Shown: positions 1-9,063, counted from the stretch's first letter. The stretch is 64,000 nucleotides of DNA from Asticcacaulis sp. EMRT-3 (GCF_030027245.1 NZ_JASERT010000001.1:1385001-1449000), one strand, 5' to 3'. A program made the numbers and translations. Notes: generated by a model from the letters alone, not told the origin.

Positions 1-1095
1 GAAATCGAGACGGCGCGAACGCAGATCGCCGGTCAGGTCGGGGCGGCCATCCGTGGCGATTTTTACCTTCAGCGCGCCAGCCAGATCGCTGCCGCCGACA
101 CGACCATCAATGCCGCTGATCGTATAGGTGCGGTCATCGCGCTTTACCTGCGCGGCCAGGCTATAGGCGGGGGTATCGGGCAGGGTGAGGCCCGTGAGGT
201 AATAAAGATCGGCCAGATTACCGCCTTTCAGCGTCATGGCGGCGTCAATCTGGCCAAGATCGAACGGATGCAAAACGCGCCCGCGCGCCGTGATTTGCGT
301 CTCGCCCGCCCGGACGGCCATGTCGAACGGATAAGGCACGCTGGTGCGCACATTGAGCAGAGGCCCGCCTGTCGCCTGCATCTCAAACACCTTGCCATTG
401 AGGCTGCCCTTGCCGTTCAGGCCAAAAGCCTGCCCACCCGCATCGGCCTTTTCGCGGGCAAAAACAGTGCCGGAAAAGCGCAATTTGCGTGACAGGCTGT
501 TCATGCTGATATGGCCGTCATGGATGATGAAATTCTTGATCAGCGGCAGGTGCCGGGGCTGACCCTTATTGGCGCCGTTGCTGAAATCCCAGTTGGCGTG
601 ACCGGCGGCGTCCTGAAACAGGGTGACGACGGGCCGGTCGATCTGCAAACGCGGCAGGACGATGCGGCCGATGAACAAAGGCATCAGTTCGGCCCTGACG
701 GCGATTCCGCCGATGTCGGCCAGATCGGCCTTCGGCGCGTCCTTGACCAGGCCGGAAGGTTCGCCAATTTTCAGGCCCTGCAAACTGGCCTCAGGCGTGA
801 AGCTGAACAGATGGACGCGCAAGGGGCCATCGATGCGCACCGGGCGATGCAGACGGGCCGACACGATCGAGGAAAGGGCCGGACGGAACCAGTTCCAGTT
901 GGGCAGGGCCAGAAAGATGATGACGGCCAGCATGGCCACGATGACCGCCGCCGCCGTCCAGCGCACGGTGCGCGATGTGGCGTTCCAGCCGCGATGCAGC
1001 CGTTCGGCAGCCCGATGCGGCCACGGACGCATATGCGCATACAGGCTGCGCAGCCGTTCCGTCGACCACTGGCTGAAGGTGCGTGCGTTGAACAT
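1..1095 (-). CDS. AsmA family protein, C-terminal part cut by the window edge
   Basis: The reading frame starts at an ATG at 1095 and stays open for 365 codons to the window edge, so the C-terminus is missing. A cytoplasmic head of about 37 residues is followed by one membrane segment (about residues 38-58, rich in V, I, A and L). After it comes the typical AsmA N-terminal pattern: short beta-strand repeats, an 'HANWDF' stretch, and blocks of the form 'LTGDLRSRRLDF' near the cut. AsmA-like proteins are inner-membrane-anchored, periplasm-spanning proteins linked to outer-membrane lipid or protein homeostasis, and they are distant relatives of the TamB at the other end of this window. It is transcribed divergently from the fusion glycosyltransferase, with about 230 bases between them. 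The family call is sound; the exact role is unknown. Confidence 0.8.
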   Translation of the reverse strand, partial: MFNARTFSQWSTERLRSLYAHMRPWPHRAAERLHRGWNATSRTVRWTAAAVIVAMLAVIIFLALPNWNWFRPALSSIVSARLHRPVRIDGPLRVHLFSFTPEASLQGLKIGEPSGLVKDAPKADLADIGGIAVRAELMPLFIGRIVLPRLQIDRPVVTLFQDAAGHANWDFSNGANKGQPRHLPLIKNFIIHDGHISMNSLSRKLRFSGTVFAREKADAGGQAFGLNGKGSLNGKVFEMQATGGPLLNVRTSVPYPFDMAVRAGETQITARGRVLHPFDLGQIDAAMTLKGGNLADLYYLTGLTLPDTPAYSLAAQVKRDDRTYTISGIDGRVGGSDLAGALKVKIATDGRPDLTGDLRSRRLDF

Positions 1096-1328
1096 GGATT
1101 TTTCAGGCTCGTGCGCTTTGTTTTTACAAAGTCCGCATTATCGCTGCGTAGCTGTAAAAAGGCACCACCCGCCACGGCCTGCCTCATAAGGTCTTGATGT
1201 GGAGACTGGCGTGGCGACCGAAGGATTGCGGTTGTCAAAAAAAATCTGCTACGCGCCATTTAGCGTCTGGCATTTGCCACAATACGAGACGATAAGCGGA
1301 TTACAGATTCCCTGTCACATTGACTCTC

Positions 1329-4300
1329 ATGCTCAAACCGATTTTTTACGACCCCAGCGGGCGACGCAGGCGCACCTCCCTGATCGGCGTCCTGAGCCTG
1401 ATCGGACTGGCTATTGTGCTGTTCGTCGGCCTGATCCTGTCGATCCTGATCGTACCCGTGCCGCAGGGCCTTGACCTGCACATGGAATATCCGCAGGCCC
1501 ATGCGTCCAAAATCGTGCTCAACCACGCCAATCCGCGCCACCCGGCCCTGACGGCGCGCGGCGGCCATGCCAGTGTGACCCAGACCATCACCGCCTTTTA
1601 CACGCCGTGGGACGACGCCAGCAGCGTTTCGCTGGAAAAGCACATCAATAATATCGATATTGTCGTGCCGGTTCTGGCCTCGATCACCGGGCCTGATCAC
1701 AAATTCATCTATCAGGCCGACGATCATTTCAACTATCTGATGCAGAATGCGGCGCACCGGCCCGAAGAACTGATCATGGTGCAGAATGTCAGCAATGAGG
1801 CGTGGGACGGCCCCAATACCGCCAAATTGCTGGCCAGTCCGGCGGCCCGGCTGAAACTGATCAACCAGATCGGCGACATGCTGCGCAAGGAAAAGGCGCA
1901 GGGCGTGGTGTTCGACTTTGAAACCCTGCCTGACAACAGCCTGAACGCCTATCTGGTGTTTATCCGCGAGTCCCGCACGATCCTGGGCAAGCAGGGCTTC
2001 GCCGTCACCCTGACCGCGCCGGTCGATACCGATGTGTGGAATCTCAAGGCGTTTGCCAAGGCTTCGGATCGCCTGTTCCTGATGGTGTATGATCAGCATT
2101 CGATGGTCGATCCGCCGGGGCCCATCGCCGCCCAGAGCTGGTTCAACGAACGCCTCGCCTATGCGCTGAAAAGCGTGCCGCTCGACAAGGCCATTATCTG
2201 TATCGGCTCGTATGCTTACGACTGGACGAAAATGCCCGATGGTTCGATCAATGCGACACCGCGCACGGTCGAGGAATCGTGGCGCATCGCGCGTGAATCG
2301 CAGGCGCAGATCGAATTTGATCCGGTATCGGGCAACGCGCATTTTTCCTATGAAGAGAACGGTCTGACCCACGAGGTCTGGATGCTCGACGCTGTCAGCG
2401 CCTGGAACCAGCTCAAATCGATCGATGCCTCCAATGTCTGGGGCGTGGCCCTGTGGCGCATGGGCACCGAAGACCCGGCGGTGTGGCGGGCCCTGCGTGA
2501 TTTCCAGACCGGCAAAACGCCCGACCTGACCAAGCTGTCGCCCATCGGCGATGTCGATGTCGAGGGCAATGGCGAAATTGTCCATATCGACGCCACCCCC
2601 ACCAATGGCAGCCGCACGGTCGATTTCGACAAGCACGGAATCGCTCAGGACGAAACCTATCAGGTGCTGCCTACCCCCTATGTGGTGCGCCGCACCGGCT
2701 ATAGCCCCGGCAAGCTGGCCCTGACCTTCGACGACGGCCCCGATGCGCGCTGGACGCCGCAGATCCTGAAAATCCTCAAAGCCGAGCATGTGCCCGCCAC
2801 CTTCTTCGTCATCGGCGAAAAGGCGCTCGACCATCCGGCCCTGCTGCGTCAGATGGTGGCTGAAGGCCATACGATTGGCAATCACTCCTATACCCATCCC
2901 GACATGTCGAGAGTGCCGCCCGAATGGGTCAGGCTGGAGCTGAACTCGACGCAGCGCGTGGTCGAGGCCTATACGGGCCGTTCGATGCGGCTGTTGCGCA
3001 TTCCCTATTTCGGCGATGCCGAGCCGACCACGGAAAACGAACTGGGCCCCGCCCTCGCCGCGCAGAATCTCGGCTATACCAATGTGGGTCTGCACGTCGA
3101 TTCCGAGGACTGGCAAAGGCCGGGCGTTCAGACCATTATCCATAATGTCCTGCAAGGGGTCAAAGACGGCGAGGCCAGTCAGCAGACCGCAGCCTGCAAA
3201 TATGATTCGTCCGAATGCCGTTCGGGCGAGATCATCCTGATGCACGATTCCGGCGGTAACCGTGAACAGACGATCAAGGCCTTGCCCATCATCCTGAACA
3301 CGCTGAAGGCCGAGGGCTATACCTTCGTGCCGGTCGGCGATCTGGTGGGGCTGACCTATGATCAGACCATGCCGAAACTGTCGGGCAGCGAACTGTCCGA
3401 GGTGCGCTTCGATGTCGGCGTCTTCATGCTTCTCGACTGGGCGGGCGTGGCGCTGAAATGGATGTTCGTCATCGCCATCATCTTAGGGATCAGCCGCGCC
3501 CTGATCCTGTCGGCCCTGGCCATCTATGCCGAATATAGCGGCCATATGGATGCACCCGGTACCGGGGACGACAAAGCGCAGGCCGATGCCGTCGTCGCCT
3601 TTGTCGAGGCCAGCTTCGTCAGCGTGATCATTCCGGCCTTCAATGAGGCGCGCGTCATCGAGGCCTCGGTGCGGCGCGTGCTCGAAAGCCGTGGCGTGGC
3701 GCTGGAAGTGATCGTCGTCGATGATGGCTCAAAGGACGACACCTCGGCCATTGTGGCCGCCGCCTTTGCCGACGATGCGCGCGTCAGACTGATCACCCAG
3801 GCCAATGCCGGTAAGGCCACCGCCGTCAATAACGGCATTGCGGCCTCAAAAGGCAGCCTGATCATCGCGCTTGACGCCGATACGCAGTTCGAGCCGGAAA
3901 CCATCGCCCGGCTGGTGCGCTGGTTCATCCGCCCGGAAATCGGCGCGGTGGCCGGCAATGCCAAGGTGGGCAACCGTTTCAACTGGGTCACCAAGTGGCA
4001 GGCGGTCGAATATGTGACGGCGCAAAACCTCGAACGCAGCGCCCTGGCCACCTTTGGCGCCATGATGGTGGTGCCGGGTGCCGTAGGTGCCTGGCGGCGC
4101 GCGGCGCTCGATGCCGTGGGCGGCTATCCGCATAATACCCTGGCCGAGGATCAGGATCTGACCATCGCCGTGCAAAGACTGGGCTGGCAGGTCGCCTATG
4201 ATCAGGAGGCCGTGGCCTGGACCGAAGCGCCGGAAAGCTTCCGGGCGCTGATGAAACAGCGCTTCCGCTGGGCTTACGGCACGCTGCAATGCCTGTGGAA

Positions 4301-4730
4301 ACATAGCGGCTTGCTGCGTTCAGGCAAACCCAAGGGTCTGGCCTTTATCGGCATTCCGCAGGCCTGGGTGTTCCAGATCGGTTTTTCGGTGATCTCACCG
4401 CTGATCGATTTCGCCCTGATCGTCAGCGTTTTCGCCACCTGGGTGCAGGTCTATAATCACGGTTGGGCCCAGACCGACAGCGATATTGGCCGGATGCTGA
4501 TCTACTGGGTGGCCTTCCTGACGATTGATGCCCTGTGCGGTGCCATCGCCTTCTGGCTGGAACCACGCGAAAAATCCTATCCGGTCTTCTGGCTGCTGTC
4601 GCAACGCTTCGTCTATCGCCAGATCATGTATTATGTCGTGATCAAGGCCCTGCTGGCGGCGGCGCGCGGTATGGCGGTGGGCTGGGGCAAGCTGGAACGT
4701 TCGGGGCGCGGCAGCAAGCTCAAGCGGTAA
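1329..4730 (+). CDS. Three-domain envelope polysaccharide protein: GH18-like, polysaccharide deacetylase, GT2 glycosyltransferase
   Basis: One 1,133-residue chain. A membrane segment (about residues 20-45) is followed by a glycoside hydrolase 18-like domain (about 70-400) with 'VVFDFETLP' near 195. Next is a NodB-type polysaccharide deacetylase domain (about 460-680) with 'LTFDDGPD' near 466 and the metal-binding 'HSYTH' near 520. A second membrane segment (about 700-725) leads to a family 2 glycosyltransferase domain (about 760-1000) with 'VIIPAFNE', 'VDDGSKDDT', 'DADT', 'EDQDLT' and the processive-enzyme motif 'QRFRW', then more membrane segments. Such chains would polymerise, deacetylate and trim a beta-linked (probably GlcNAc-containing) polysaccharide; the substrate is inference. 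I chose the ATG at 1329; an in-frame TTG at 1320 is the alternative. I see no clear Shine-Dalgarno site. Confidence 0.85.
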   Translation: MLKPIFYDPSGRRRRTSLIGVLSLIGLAIVLFVGLILSILIVPVPQGLDLHMEYPQAHASKIVLNHANPRHPALTARGGHASVTQTITAFYTPWDDASSVSLEKHINNIDIVVPVLASITGPDHKFIYQADDHFNYLMQNAAHRPEELIMVQNVSNEAWDGPNTAKLLASPAARLKLINQIGDMLRKEKAQGVVFDFETLPDNSLNAYLVFIRESRTILGKQGFAVTLTAPVDTDVWNLKAFAKASDRLFLMVYDQHSMVDPPGPIAAQSWFNERLAYALKSVPLDKAIICIGSYAYDWTKMPDGSINATPRTVEESWRIARESQAQIEFDPVSGNAHFSYEENGLTHEVWMLDAVSAWNQLKSIDASNVWGVALWRMGTEDPAVWRALRDFQTGKTPDLTKLSPIGDVDVEGNGEIVHIDATPTNGSRTVDFDKHGIAQDETYQVLPTPYVVRRTGYSPGKLALTFDDGPDARWTPQILKILKAEHVPATFFVIGEKALDHPALLRQMVAEGHTIGNHSYTHPDMSRVPPEWVRLELNSTQRVVEAYTGRSMRLLRIPYFGDAEPTTENELGPALAAQNLGYTNVGLHVDSEDWQRPGVQTIIHNVLQGVKDGEASQQTAACKYDSSECRSGEIILMHDSGGNREQTIKALPIILNTLKAEGYTFVPVGDLVGLTYDQTMPKLSGSELSEVRFDVGVFMLLDWAGVALKWMFVIAIILGISRALILSALAIYAEYSGHMDAPGTGDDKAQADAVVAFVEASFVSVIIPAFNEARVIEASVRRVLESRGVALEVIVVDDGSKDDTSAIVAAAFADDARVRLITQANAGKATAVNNGIAASKGSLIIALDADTQFEPETIARLVRWFIRPEIGAVAGNAKVGNRFNWVTKWQAVEYVTAQNLERSALATFGAMMVVPGAVGAWRRAALDAVGGYPHNTLAEDQDLTIAVQRLGWQVAYDQEAVAWTEAPESFRALMKQRFRWAYGTLQCLWKHSGLLRSGKPKGLAFIGIPQAWVFQIGFSVISPLIDFALIVSVFATWVQVYNHGWAQTDSDIGRMLIYWVAFLTIDALCGAIAFWLEPREKSYPVFWLLSQRFVYRQIMYYVVIKALLAAARGMAVGWGKLERSGRGSKLKR

Positions 4731-4869
4731 ACAGCCGGGGCTGCTGCCGTTTTCTGACCCGGCAAGGCGCGATAAAAGCCCATGCCATTACATATTCCGT
4801 CATGGCATTTTTATTTCCGGACGTGCTTCCTATCTATGCGAAGCCGTCAACGCGAAATCAGGAGCCCCC

Positions 4870-5250
4870 ATGCCCGATAAGCCCGTCAGAATCCCCGGCC
4901 CGGATCATCCGATCACTATCCGCCCGGAGCCTTCGCGCATCGTCGTCACCGTGGCAGGCAAGGTGGTGGCCGACAGCCGCAACGCCTTAAGCCTGAAGGA
5001 AGCCAGCTATCCGGCGGTGGCCTATATACCGCGCGCCGATGTCGATATGTCGCTGCTCACGCCCACCGACCACACCACCTATTGCCCCTATAAGGGTGAT
5101 TGCCACTATTTCAGCATCCCGGCGGGCGGCGACAAGGCGCGCAACGCCGTCTGGAGCTACGAACAGCCCTATGAGGCTGTGGCCGAGATCGCCGGACATC
5201 TCGCCTTCTACCCCGATCGTGTCGATTCCATCGAGATCCTGCCCGCGTAA
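4870..5250 (+). CDS. DUF427 domain protein
   Basis: A 126-residue soluble protein with the DUF427 signature: N-terminal 'GPDHPITI', 'VVADSRNALSLKEASYPAVAYIP', then 'TYCPYKGDCHYF' and 'AVWSYEQPYEAV'. The family is a small beta-fold (nucleotidyltransferase-like annotations exist) with no firm function. The length matches single-domain members. The ATG follows 'aggagcccc', a good ribosome site. It stands alone between the fusion glycosyltransferase and a dispersed repeat copy at 5260. Confidence 0.85.
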   Translation: MPDKPVRIPGPDHPITIRPEPSRIVVTVAGKVVADSRNALSLKEASYPAVAYIPRADVDMSLLTPTDHTTYCPYKGDCHYFSIPAGGDKARNAVWSYEQPYEAVAEIAGHLAFYPDRVDSIEILPA

Positions 5251-5259
5251 TGTATTTTT

Positions 5260-5385
5260 AGCTCAGACGCCGCCACCCTGCTTTTTAAGAATGGGCTCCT
5301 CGCATAGGCTCGGGCGGCCATTTCGTTAACAAGCAAGTCGGCCTTGCCAAGATGCGAAAAAGAAAATTATCGCATCTTGTATAAC
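5260..5385 (+). repeat. Dispersed structured repeat, copy 1 of 5
   Basis: Starts with 'agctcagacgccgcc', followed by 'aatgggctcctcgcatag', 'gctcgggcggcc' and 'gtcggccttgcc', and ends in a hairpin with 10-bp arms (5348-5357 and 5370-5379, CAAGATGCGA and its complement). The same core recurs at 36235, 44281, 51232 and, reversed, at 55607. The terminal hairpin ends 61 bases before the ATG of the EgtB-EgtD gene and points toward it. It fills most of the 190-base gap between two genes. Its function is unknown. Confidence 0.75.
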
Positions 5386-5440
5386 CTTTTCGCCGCGTAC
5401 CGCGTATCTTTTCCTACCCAACCGCCGGGAAGGCCATCCC

Positions 5441-7567
5441 ATGAAACTCTGCCCGATGCGTAAGCCTGCGCCCGCCAGCCGCCGCGACCGCTATCAGGCC
5501 GTGCGTCAGCGCAGCCTCGACCTGATCGCGCCCCTGACGCCGGAAGATATGGTGGTGCAGTCCATGCCCGACGCCAGCCCGGTCAAATGGCACCTCGCCC
5601 ATACGAGCTGGTTTTTCGAGACGTTTTTGTTGAAGGCGCAGCCCGGCTATGCGCCCTTTGATCCCGACTACGCCTTCCTGTTCAACTCCTATTACGAAGC
5701 TCTGGGGCCGCGCCAGCCGCGCGCCGAACGCGGCCTGATGACGCGCCCGCCGCTCGATGAGGTGCTGGCCTATCGCCGCCATGTCGATCACCATATGCAG
5801 GCTCTGCTCGATACCGATGCCGACACCGAAGACCTGCTGGCGCTCGGCCTCGCCCACGAAGAACAGCATCAGGAACTGCTCTTGATGGACGTGCTGCACC
5901 TGTTGTCGCGCTCGGCGCTCAAACCGGCCTATGACGCAGACTGGCCCGCCGATGCGCCCGGCCGCAAGGGGCATTTCCAGCTTCGCCCCGGCGGTCTGGT
6001 CGAAATCGGCGCGGCGGAAGGCTTCGCGTTTGATAATGAAACCCCGCGCCACAAGGTCTGGCTGCCACCGTTTGAGATCAGCGACCGGCTGGTGCGCAAT
6101 GGCGAATGGCTGGCCTTTATCGAAGACGGCGGTTACCGCCGCCCCGAATTCTGGCTGTCCGATGGCTGGGCGCGGGCGCAAGCCGAGGGCTGGGACGCAC
6201 CGTTTTACTGGCAAAAGAGCGATGCCGGCTGGCAGGAAATGAGCCTGCGCGGCCTGCATCCGCTCGATCCCGAGGCCCCCGTCAGCCATGTCAGTTTTTA
6301 CGAGGCCGACGCCTTTGCGCGCTGGGCCGGGGCGCGCCTGCCCAGTGAGGCCGAATGGGAACTGGCGGCCACGGACGGCGCACTCGAACAGGTTGACGAC
6401 GTGGCCTGGCAATGGACGGCCAGCGCCTATCTGGCCTATCCGGGCTTTCAGGCCGATGCGGGTGCAGTCGGCGAATATAATGGCAAGTTCATGAGCGGCC
6501 AGATGAGTTTACGTGGCGGCAGCGCCTTCACGCCGCCGGGCCACAGCCGCCCGACCTATCGTAATTTCTTCGCGCCGGAAAAACGCTGGATGCGCTCTGG
6601 CCTGCGCCTCGCCCGCGATGTGACGCTCACAAACGCCGAAGGCGACGATGGCACGGCGGGTTTCGCCGCCGATGTGGTGGCGGGTCTGTCAGCGCGGCAA
6701 AAGAGCCTGTCGCCGAAATATTTCTACGACGCCACCGGCTCGGATCTGTTCGAGGCCATCTGCCGGACGCCCGAATATTACCCGACGCGCACTGAAACCG
6801 CCCTGCTGGCCGACATCGCGGCTGAATTGACCGCCGACCTGCCAGGGGATGCCATGCTGGTCGAATTCGGCAGCGGGGCCAGCGACAAGACGCAGATCCT
6901 GCTCGACGCCGCGCCGCATATCGGTGCCTATCTGCCGATCGACATCAGCGAGGACGCCCTGCGTCTGGCCACGGTGCGACTGTCGCAAGCCTATCCGCAC
7001 CTGTCGGTGACGCCGGTGGTCGGTGATTTCACGCAAAAGATGGAACTGCCGCGCTCCTTGCGGGATCGTCCGCTGGTCGGTTTCTTCCCCGGTTCGACCA
7101 TCGGCAATTTCGCCCCCGCCGAGGCCCGCGACCTGCTCAAATCCCTGCGCAGCCTGCTGGGGCCGCAGGCGCGGCTGATCCTCGGCGCCGATATGGTCAA
7201 GGACGAAGCGACTCTGGTGGCCGCCTATGACGACGCGCAAGGGGTGACCGAAGCTTTCAACAAGAACCTGCTGCGCCGTATCAACCGCGAACTGAACGGC
7301 ACGTTCGATCTGTCCGCCTTCGACCACCTCGCCGTCTGGAATTCTGCCCTTCAGCGCATGGAGATGCATCTGGTCAGCCGCTATGATCAGATCGTCAAGG
7401 CCGCCGGTCATACCTTCGCCTTCAAGGCGGGTGAGCGTCTGCACACCGAAAATTCGCATAAGTTCACGCCCGATTCGCTGGCCGCACTGGCGCGTGACGC
7501 AGGCTGGCGGGTGGCGCAATCCTGGCTCAGCACCGCCCCGCAATTCGGCGTATTCGTGCTTGCCTAG
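5441..7567 (+). CDS. Ergothioneine biosynthesis fusion protein EgtB-EgtD
   Basis: A 708-residue chain joining two ergothioneine enzymes. Residues 1-395 are EgtB, the iron-dependent sulfoxide synthase: a DinB_2 helical part with His51 and the 'HEEQHQE' metal motif (H139, H143), then an FGE-sulfatase domain ending near 'WMRSGLRLARD'. Residues about 415-708 are EgtD, the SAM-dependent histidine N-alpha-trimethyltransferase, with 'SPKYFYDATGSDLFEAI' and the SAM loop 'FGSGASDK' near 476. EgtD makes hercynine and EgtB adds sulfur from a thiol donor. The two are usually separate genes in bacteria; fungal Egt1 is fused in the opposite order. The start ATG is preceded by 'gggaagg'. No egtA, egtC or egtE gene is nearby. 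Confidence 0.92.
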   Translation: MKLCPMRKPAPASRRDRYQAVRQRSLDLIAPLTPEDMVVQSMPDASPVKWHLAHTSWFFETFLLKAQPGYAPFDPDYAFLFNSYYEALGPRQPRAERGLMTRPPLDEVLAYRRHVDHHMQALLDTDADTEDLLALGLAHEEQHQELLLMDVLHLLSRSALKPAYDADWPADAPGRKGHFQLRPGGLVEIGAAEGFAFDNETPRHKVWLPPFEISDRLVRNGEWLAFIEDGGYRRPEFWLSDGWARAQAEGWDAPFYWQKSDAGWQEMSLRGLHPLDPEAPVSHVSFYEADAFARWAGARLPSEAEWELAATDGALEQVDDVAWQWTASAYLAYPGFQADAGAVGEYNGKFMSGQMSLRGGSAFTPPGHSRPTYRNFFAPEKRWMRSGLRLARDVTLTNAEGDDGTAGFAADVVAGLSARQKSLSPKYFYDATGSDLFEAICRTPEYYPTRTETALLADIAAELTADLPGDAMLVEFGSGASDKTQILLDAAPHIGAYLPIDISEDALRLATVRLSQAYPHLSVTPVVGDFTQKMELPRSLRDRPLVGFFPGSTIGNFAPAEARDLLKSLRSLLGPQARLILGADMVKDEATLVAAYDDAQGVTEAFNKNLLRRINRELNGTFDLSAFDHLAVWNSALQRMEMHLVSRYDQIVKAAGHTFAFKAGERLHTENSHKFTPDSLAALARDAGWRVAQSWLSTAPQFGVFVLA

Positions 7568-7709
7568 CTCGGCATGGCCTGATTTTCAGGATGTCACGGA
7601 GAAAATGTCCTGCAGATTGGGACAATTCGTTTCATTCTTGTACAGTTTGTAAATTATTGAAATTAGGTACCTATCTAAAGGCTTGAGATAAATTTCATAT
7701 GGTGCAATT

Positions 7710-7715
7710 TATAAT
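7710..7715 (+). promoter_or_regulatory. Possible -10 box of the toxin-antitoxin operon
   Basis: A perfect TATAAT lies 35 bases before the toxin ATG, in a strikingly AT-rich stretch (7620-7750). The best -35-like sequence, TTGAGA at 7683-7688, is 21 bases away, which is too far, so this is only a candidate. Confidence 0.3.
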
Positions 7716-7750
7716 TGATTGACGTTTGACTCATAAGGTTGTTGATATAA

Positions 7751-8263
7751 ATGGCAACAATACCTATTTTGTGTGAACGAGGTGACCTCATCAAAATTGA
7801 TGCAGTGTTAGGCCTTAGCGTACAGGAACGACGGCTAATTTATGCAACACCACGTGCCTTTGGTCAGTTTGCGACTTCACTTCCAAATATTGAGGCGCAA
7901 TGGAAGCCAAAAGTCACGGCACCAGAACAGGTAGATGCTTTGATCGCCACATTCTGTAGCGGTGAGGAATTTGCTCATGACACAAATAGAGGCAATGGCG
8001 GGGATTTCAAAAGAATCAAAGGCCGGTCAAATGGTATTTGGGAGTTGAAGACGGATGACGTGAGGATTTTCGGCTGGTTTTATAAAAAAGACGTTTTCAT
8101 AGCGTCTGAGGTTGTTGACGCTAACATCTTGAAACAGATGGAAAATTATACGGCTTACGCTGAGCAAGCGGTTCGACAGCGTGACGCCTTGGAATTGAAT
8201 GAGCCAAAATTTATCGGGGGAGAGAGCGCTTATGACGTCGTTACCAATTACTTTGACTCCTAG
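7751..8263 (+). CDS. Probable RelE/HigB-like toxin
   Basis: A 170-residue protein. The central part 'IWELKTDDVRIFGWFYKKD', followed by 'ILKQMENYTAYAEQAVRQ', has the layout of Gp49/HigB/RelE-like mRNA interferases (beta-strands with an arginine, then a C-terminal helix). The N-terminal 60 residues are not recognisable to me and make it longer than usual (about 100-120 residues). Its stop lies 32 bases inside the following HTH gene, the toxin-first order of higBA loci. The gene is AT-rich with codon use unlike its neighbours, which suggests recent transfer. The family call rests on pattern plus context, not on a database match. Confidence 0.6.
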   Translation: MATIPILCERGDLIKIDAVLGLSVQERRLIYATPRAFGQFATSLPNIEAQWKPKVTAPEQVDALIATFCSGEEFAHDTNRGNGGDFKRIKGRSNGIWELKTDDVRIFGWFYKKDVFIASEVVDANILKQMENYTAYAEQAVRQRDALELNEPKFIGGESAYDVVTNYFDS

Positions 8264-8630
8264 TCGACGCGCAGCCGGTCGTTTGATTGGAAAGGTGCGC
8301 AGAGCATTACGGAAGGCTCTCGCGGAGGAGAGTGCTGCCAATGGTATGACTCAGGCTGAAATTGCGCGTACCCTAAATATCCATCGCTCCGTTGTGAATC
8401 GCGAATTCAATAGCTCACGTGACATGACGTTGGGTAGAGTGGCGGAACTCGCGGCGGCCCTGAATCGTGAAGTCGACTTTTCTTTTACCAGACAAGCGGT
8501 TGATCGAAAATCTAATAGCATCACTGTCTTTAGTTCCCCAACGACAGTATCGGGCCAAGCGGTCATCAGGCCTGAAACCTTGGAAGCTACATCTCCGCGC
8601 GTTAGATGGTCTGAAAGAACTGGAGCATAA
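8232..8630 (+). CDS. XRE-family helix-turn-helix protein, probable antitoxin
   Basis: 132 residues from the ATG at 8232, which overlaps the toxin gene by 32 bases. A clear HTH lies at about residues 33-70: 'MTQAEIARTLNIHRSVVNRE', then 'MTLGRVAELAAALNREVDFSF'. In higBA-type loci such proteins bind the toxin and repress the operon. The C-terminal tail after about residue 85 is not conserved to my eye. The downstream gene starts one base after this stop codon, so the three genes are probably cotranscribed. An earlier in-frame start at 8199 would overlap the toxin gene further and is less likely. Confidence 0.7.
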   Translation: MTSLPITLTPSRRAAGRLIGKVRRALRKALAEESAANGMTQAEIARTLNIHRSVVNREFNSSRDMTLGRVAELAAALNREVDFSFTRQAVDRKSNSITVFSSPTTVSGQAVIRPETLEATSPRVRWSERTGA

Positions 8631-8631
8631 T

Positions 8632-9063
8632 GTGTCATTTTCAGCGCTTGCCTTCTTTTGCGAAGACGTTCGTCCCGAGGCCAATGGTAGCGAGACTATC
8701 GTAGGTTTGATGCCCGATAATTTGATACCTCAAATTCAAACGCCACCGCCAGGACCTAACTTTGCACCCGTCATTCCAAAGCTCTGCATTTATCTACGCA
8801 TTGGCTTCACACAGGATTCGATACCGTCTTCAATAATTGTATCTATTGCCTCAAGTAATGGAACCGAGTTAGCGAAAAACGACTTGGGTAAAGATGTAAT
8901 TAATATGGCAAAGGCTGAATTTCAAAATTTTCCTCTCGTCAGCATTAAGAGTATAGTAACAATTGGAAATTTTCCTCTGTTTCCAGGCATTATGAAGGTG
9001 ACTGTTGAAGCCGATGGTAAAGAATACATTGCTGGCTTACTAAAAATTAACAACCCGGGGTAG
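8632..9063 (+). CDS. DUF6941-like protein, third gene of the toxin-antitoxin islet
   Basis: From a GTG at 8632 this gives 143 residues beginning 'VSFSALAFFCEDVRPE', then 'GSETIVGLMPDN', a layout I associate with DUF6941 proteins (an early C-x-D-V-R-x-E followed by a G-x-x-x-x-G-x-x-P-D stretch). The rest reads as beta-strands and ends 'KVTVEADGKEYIAGLLKI'. The frame is open upstream to 8467, but that part overlaps the HTH gene and I treat it as a shadow. The gene is AT-rich like its two neighbours. Its function is unknown. Being tightly coupled to a toxin-antitoxin pair makes it a possible accessory or passenger gene. Confidence 0.5.
   Translation: MSFSALAFFCEDVRPEANGSETIVGLMPDNLIPQIQTPPPGPNFAPVIPKLCIYLRIGFTQDSIPSSIIVSIASSNGTELAKNDLGKDVINMAKAEFQNFPLVSIKSIVTIGNFPLFPGIMKVTVEADGKEYIAGLLKINNPG

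Noticed and set aside
1260..3245. 661-codon open frame antisense to the GH18/deacetylase/GT2 gene
   Set aside because: The sense strand has recognisable catalytic motifs throughout; the antisense product shows none.
4732..4755. Small hairpin (CAGCC-GG-GGCTG) after the GT2 fusion gene as a terminator
   Set aside because: The stem is only five pairs and the T run is seven bases away and short, so I did not list it.
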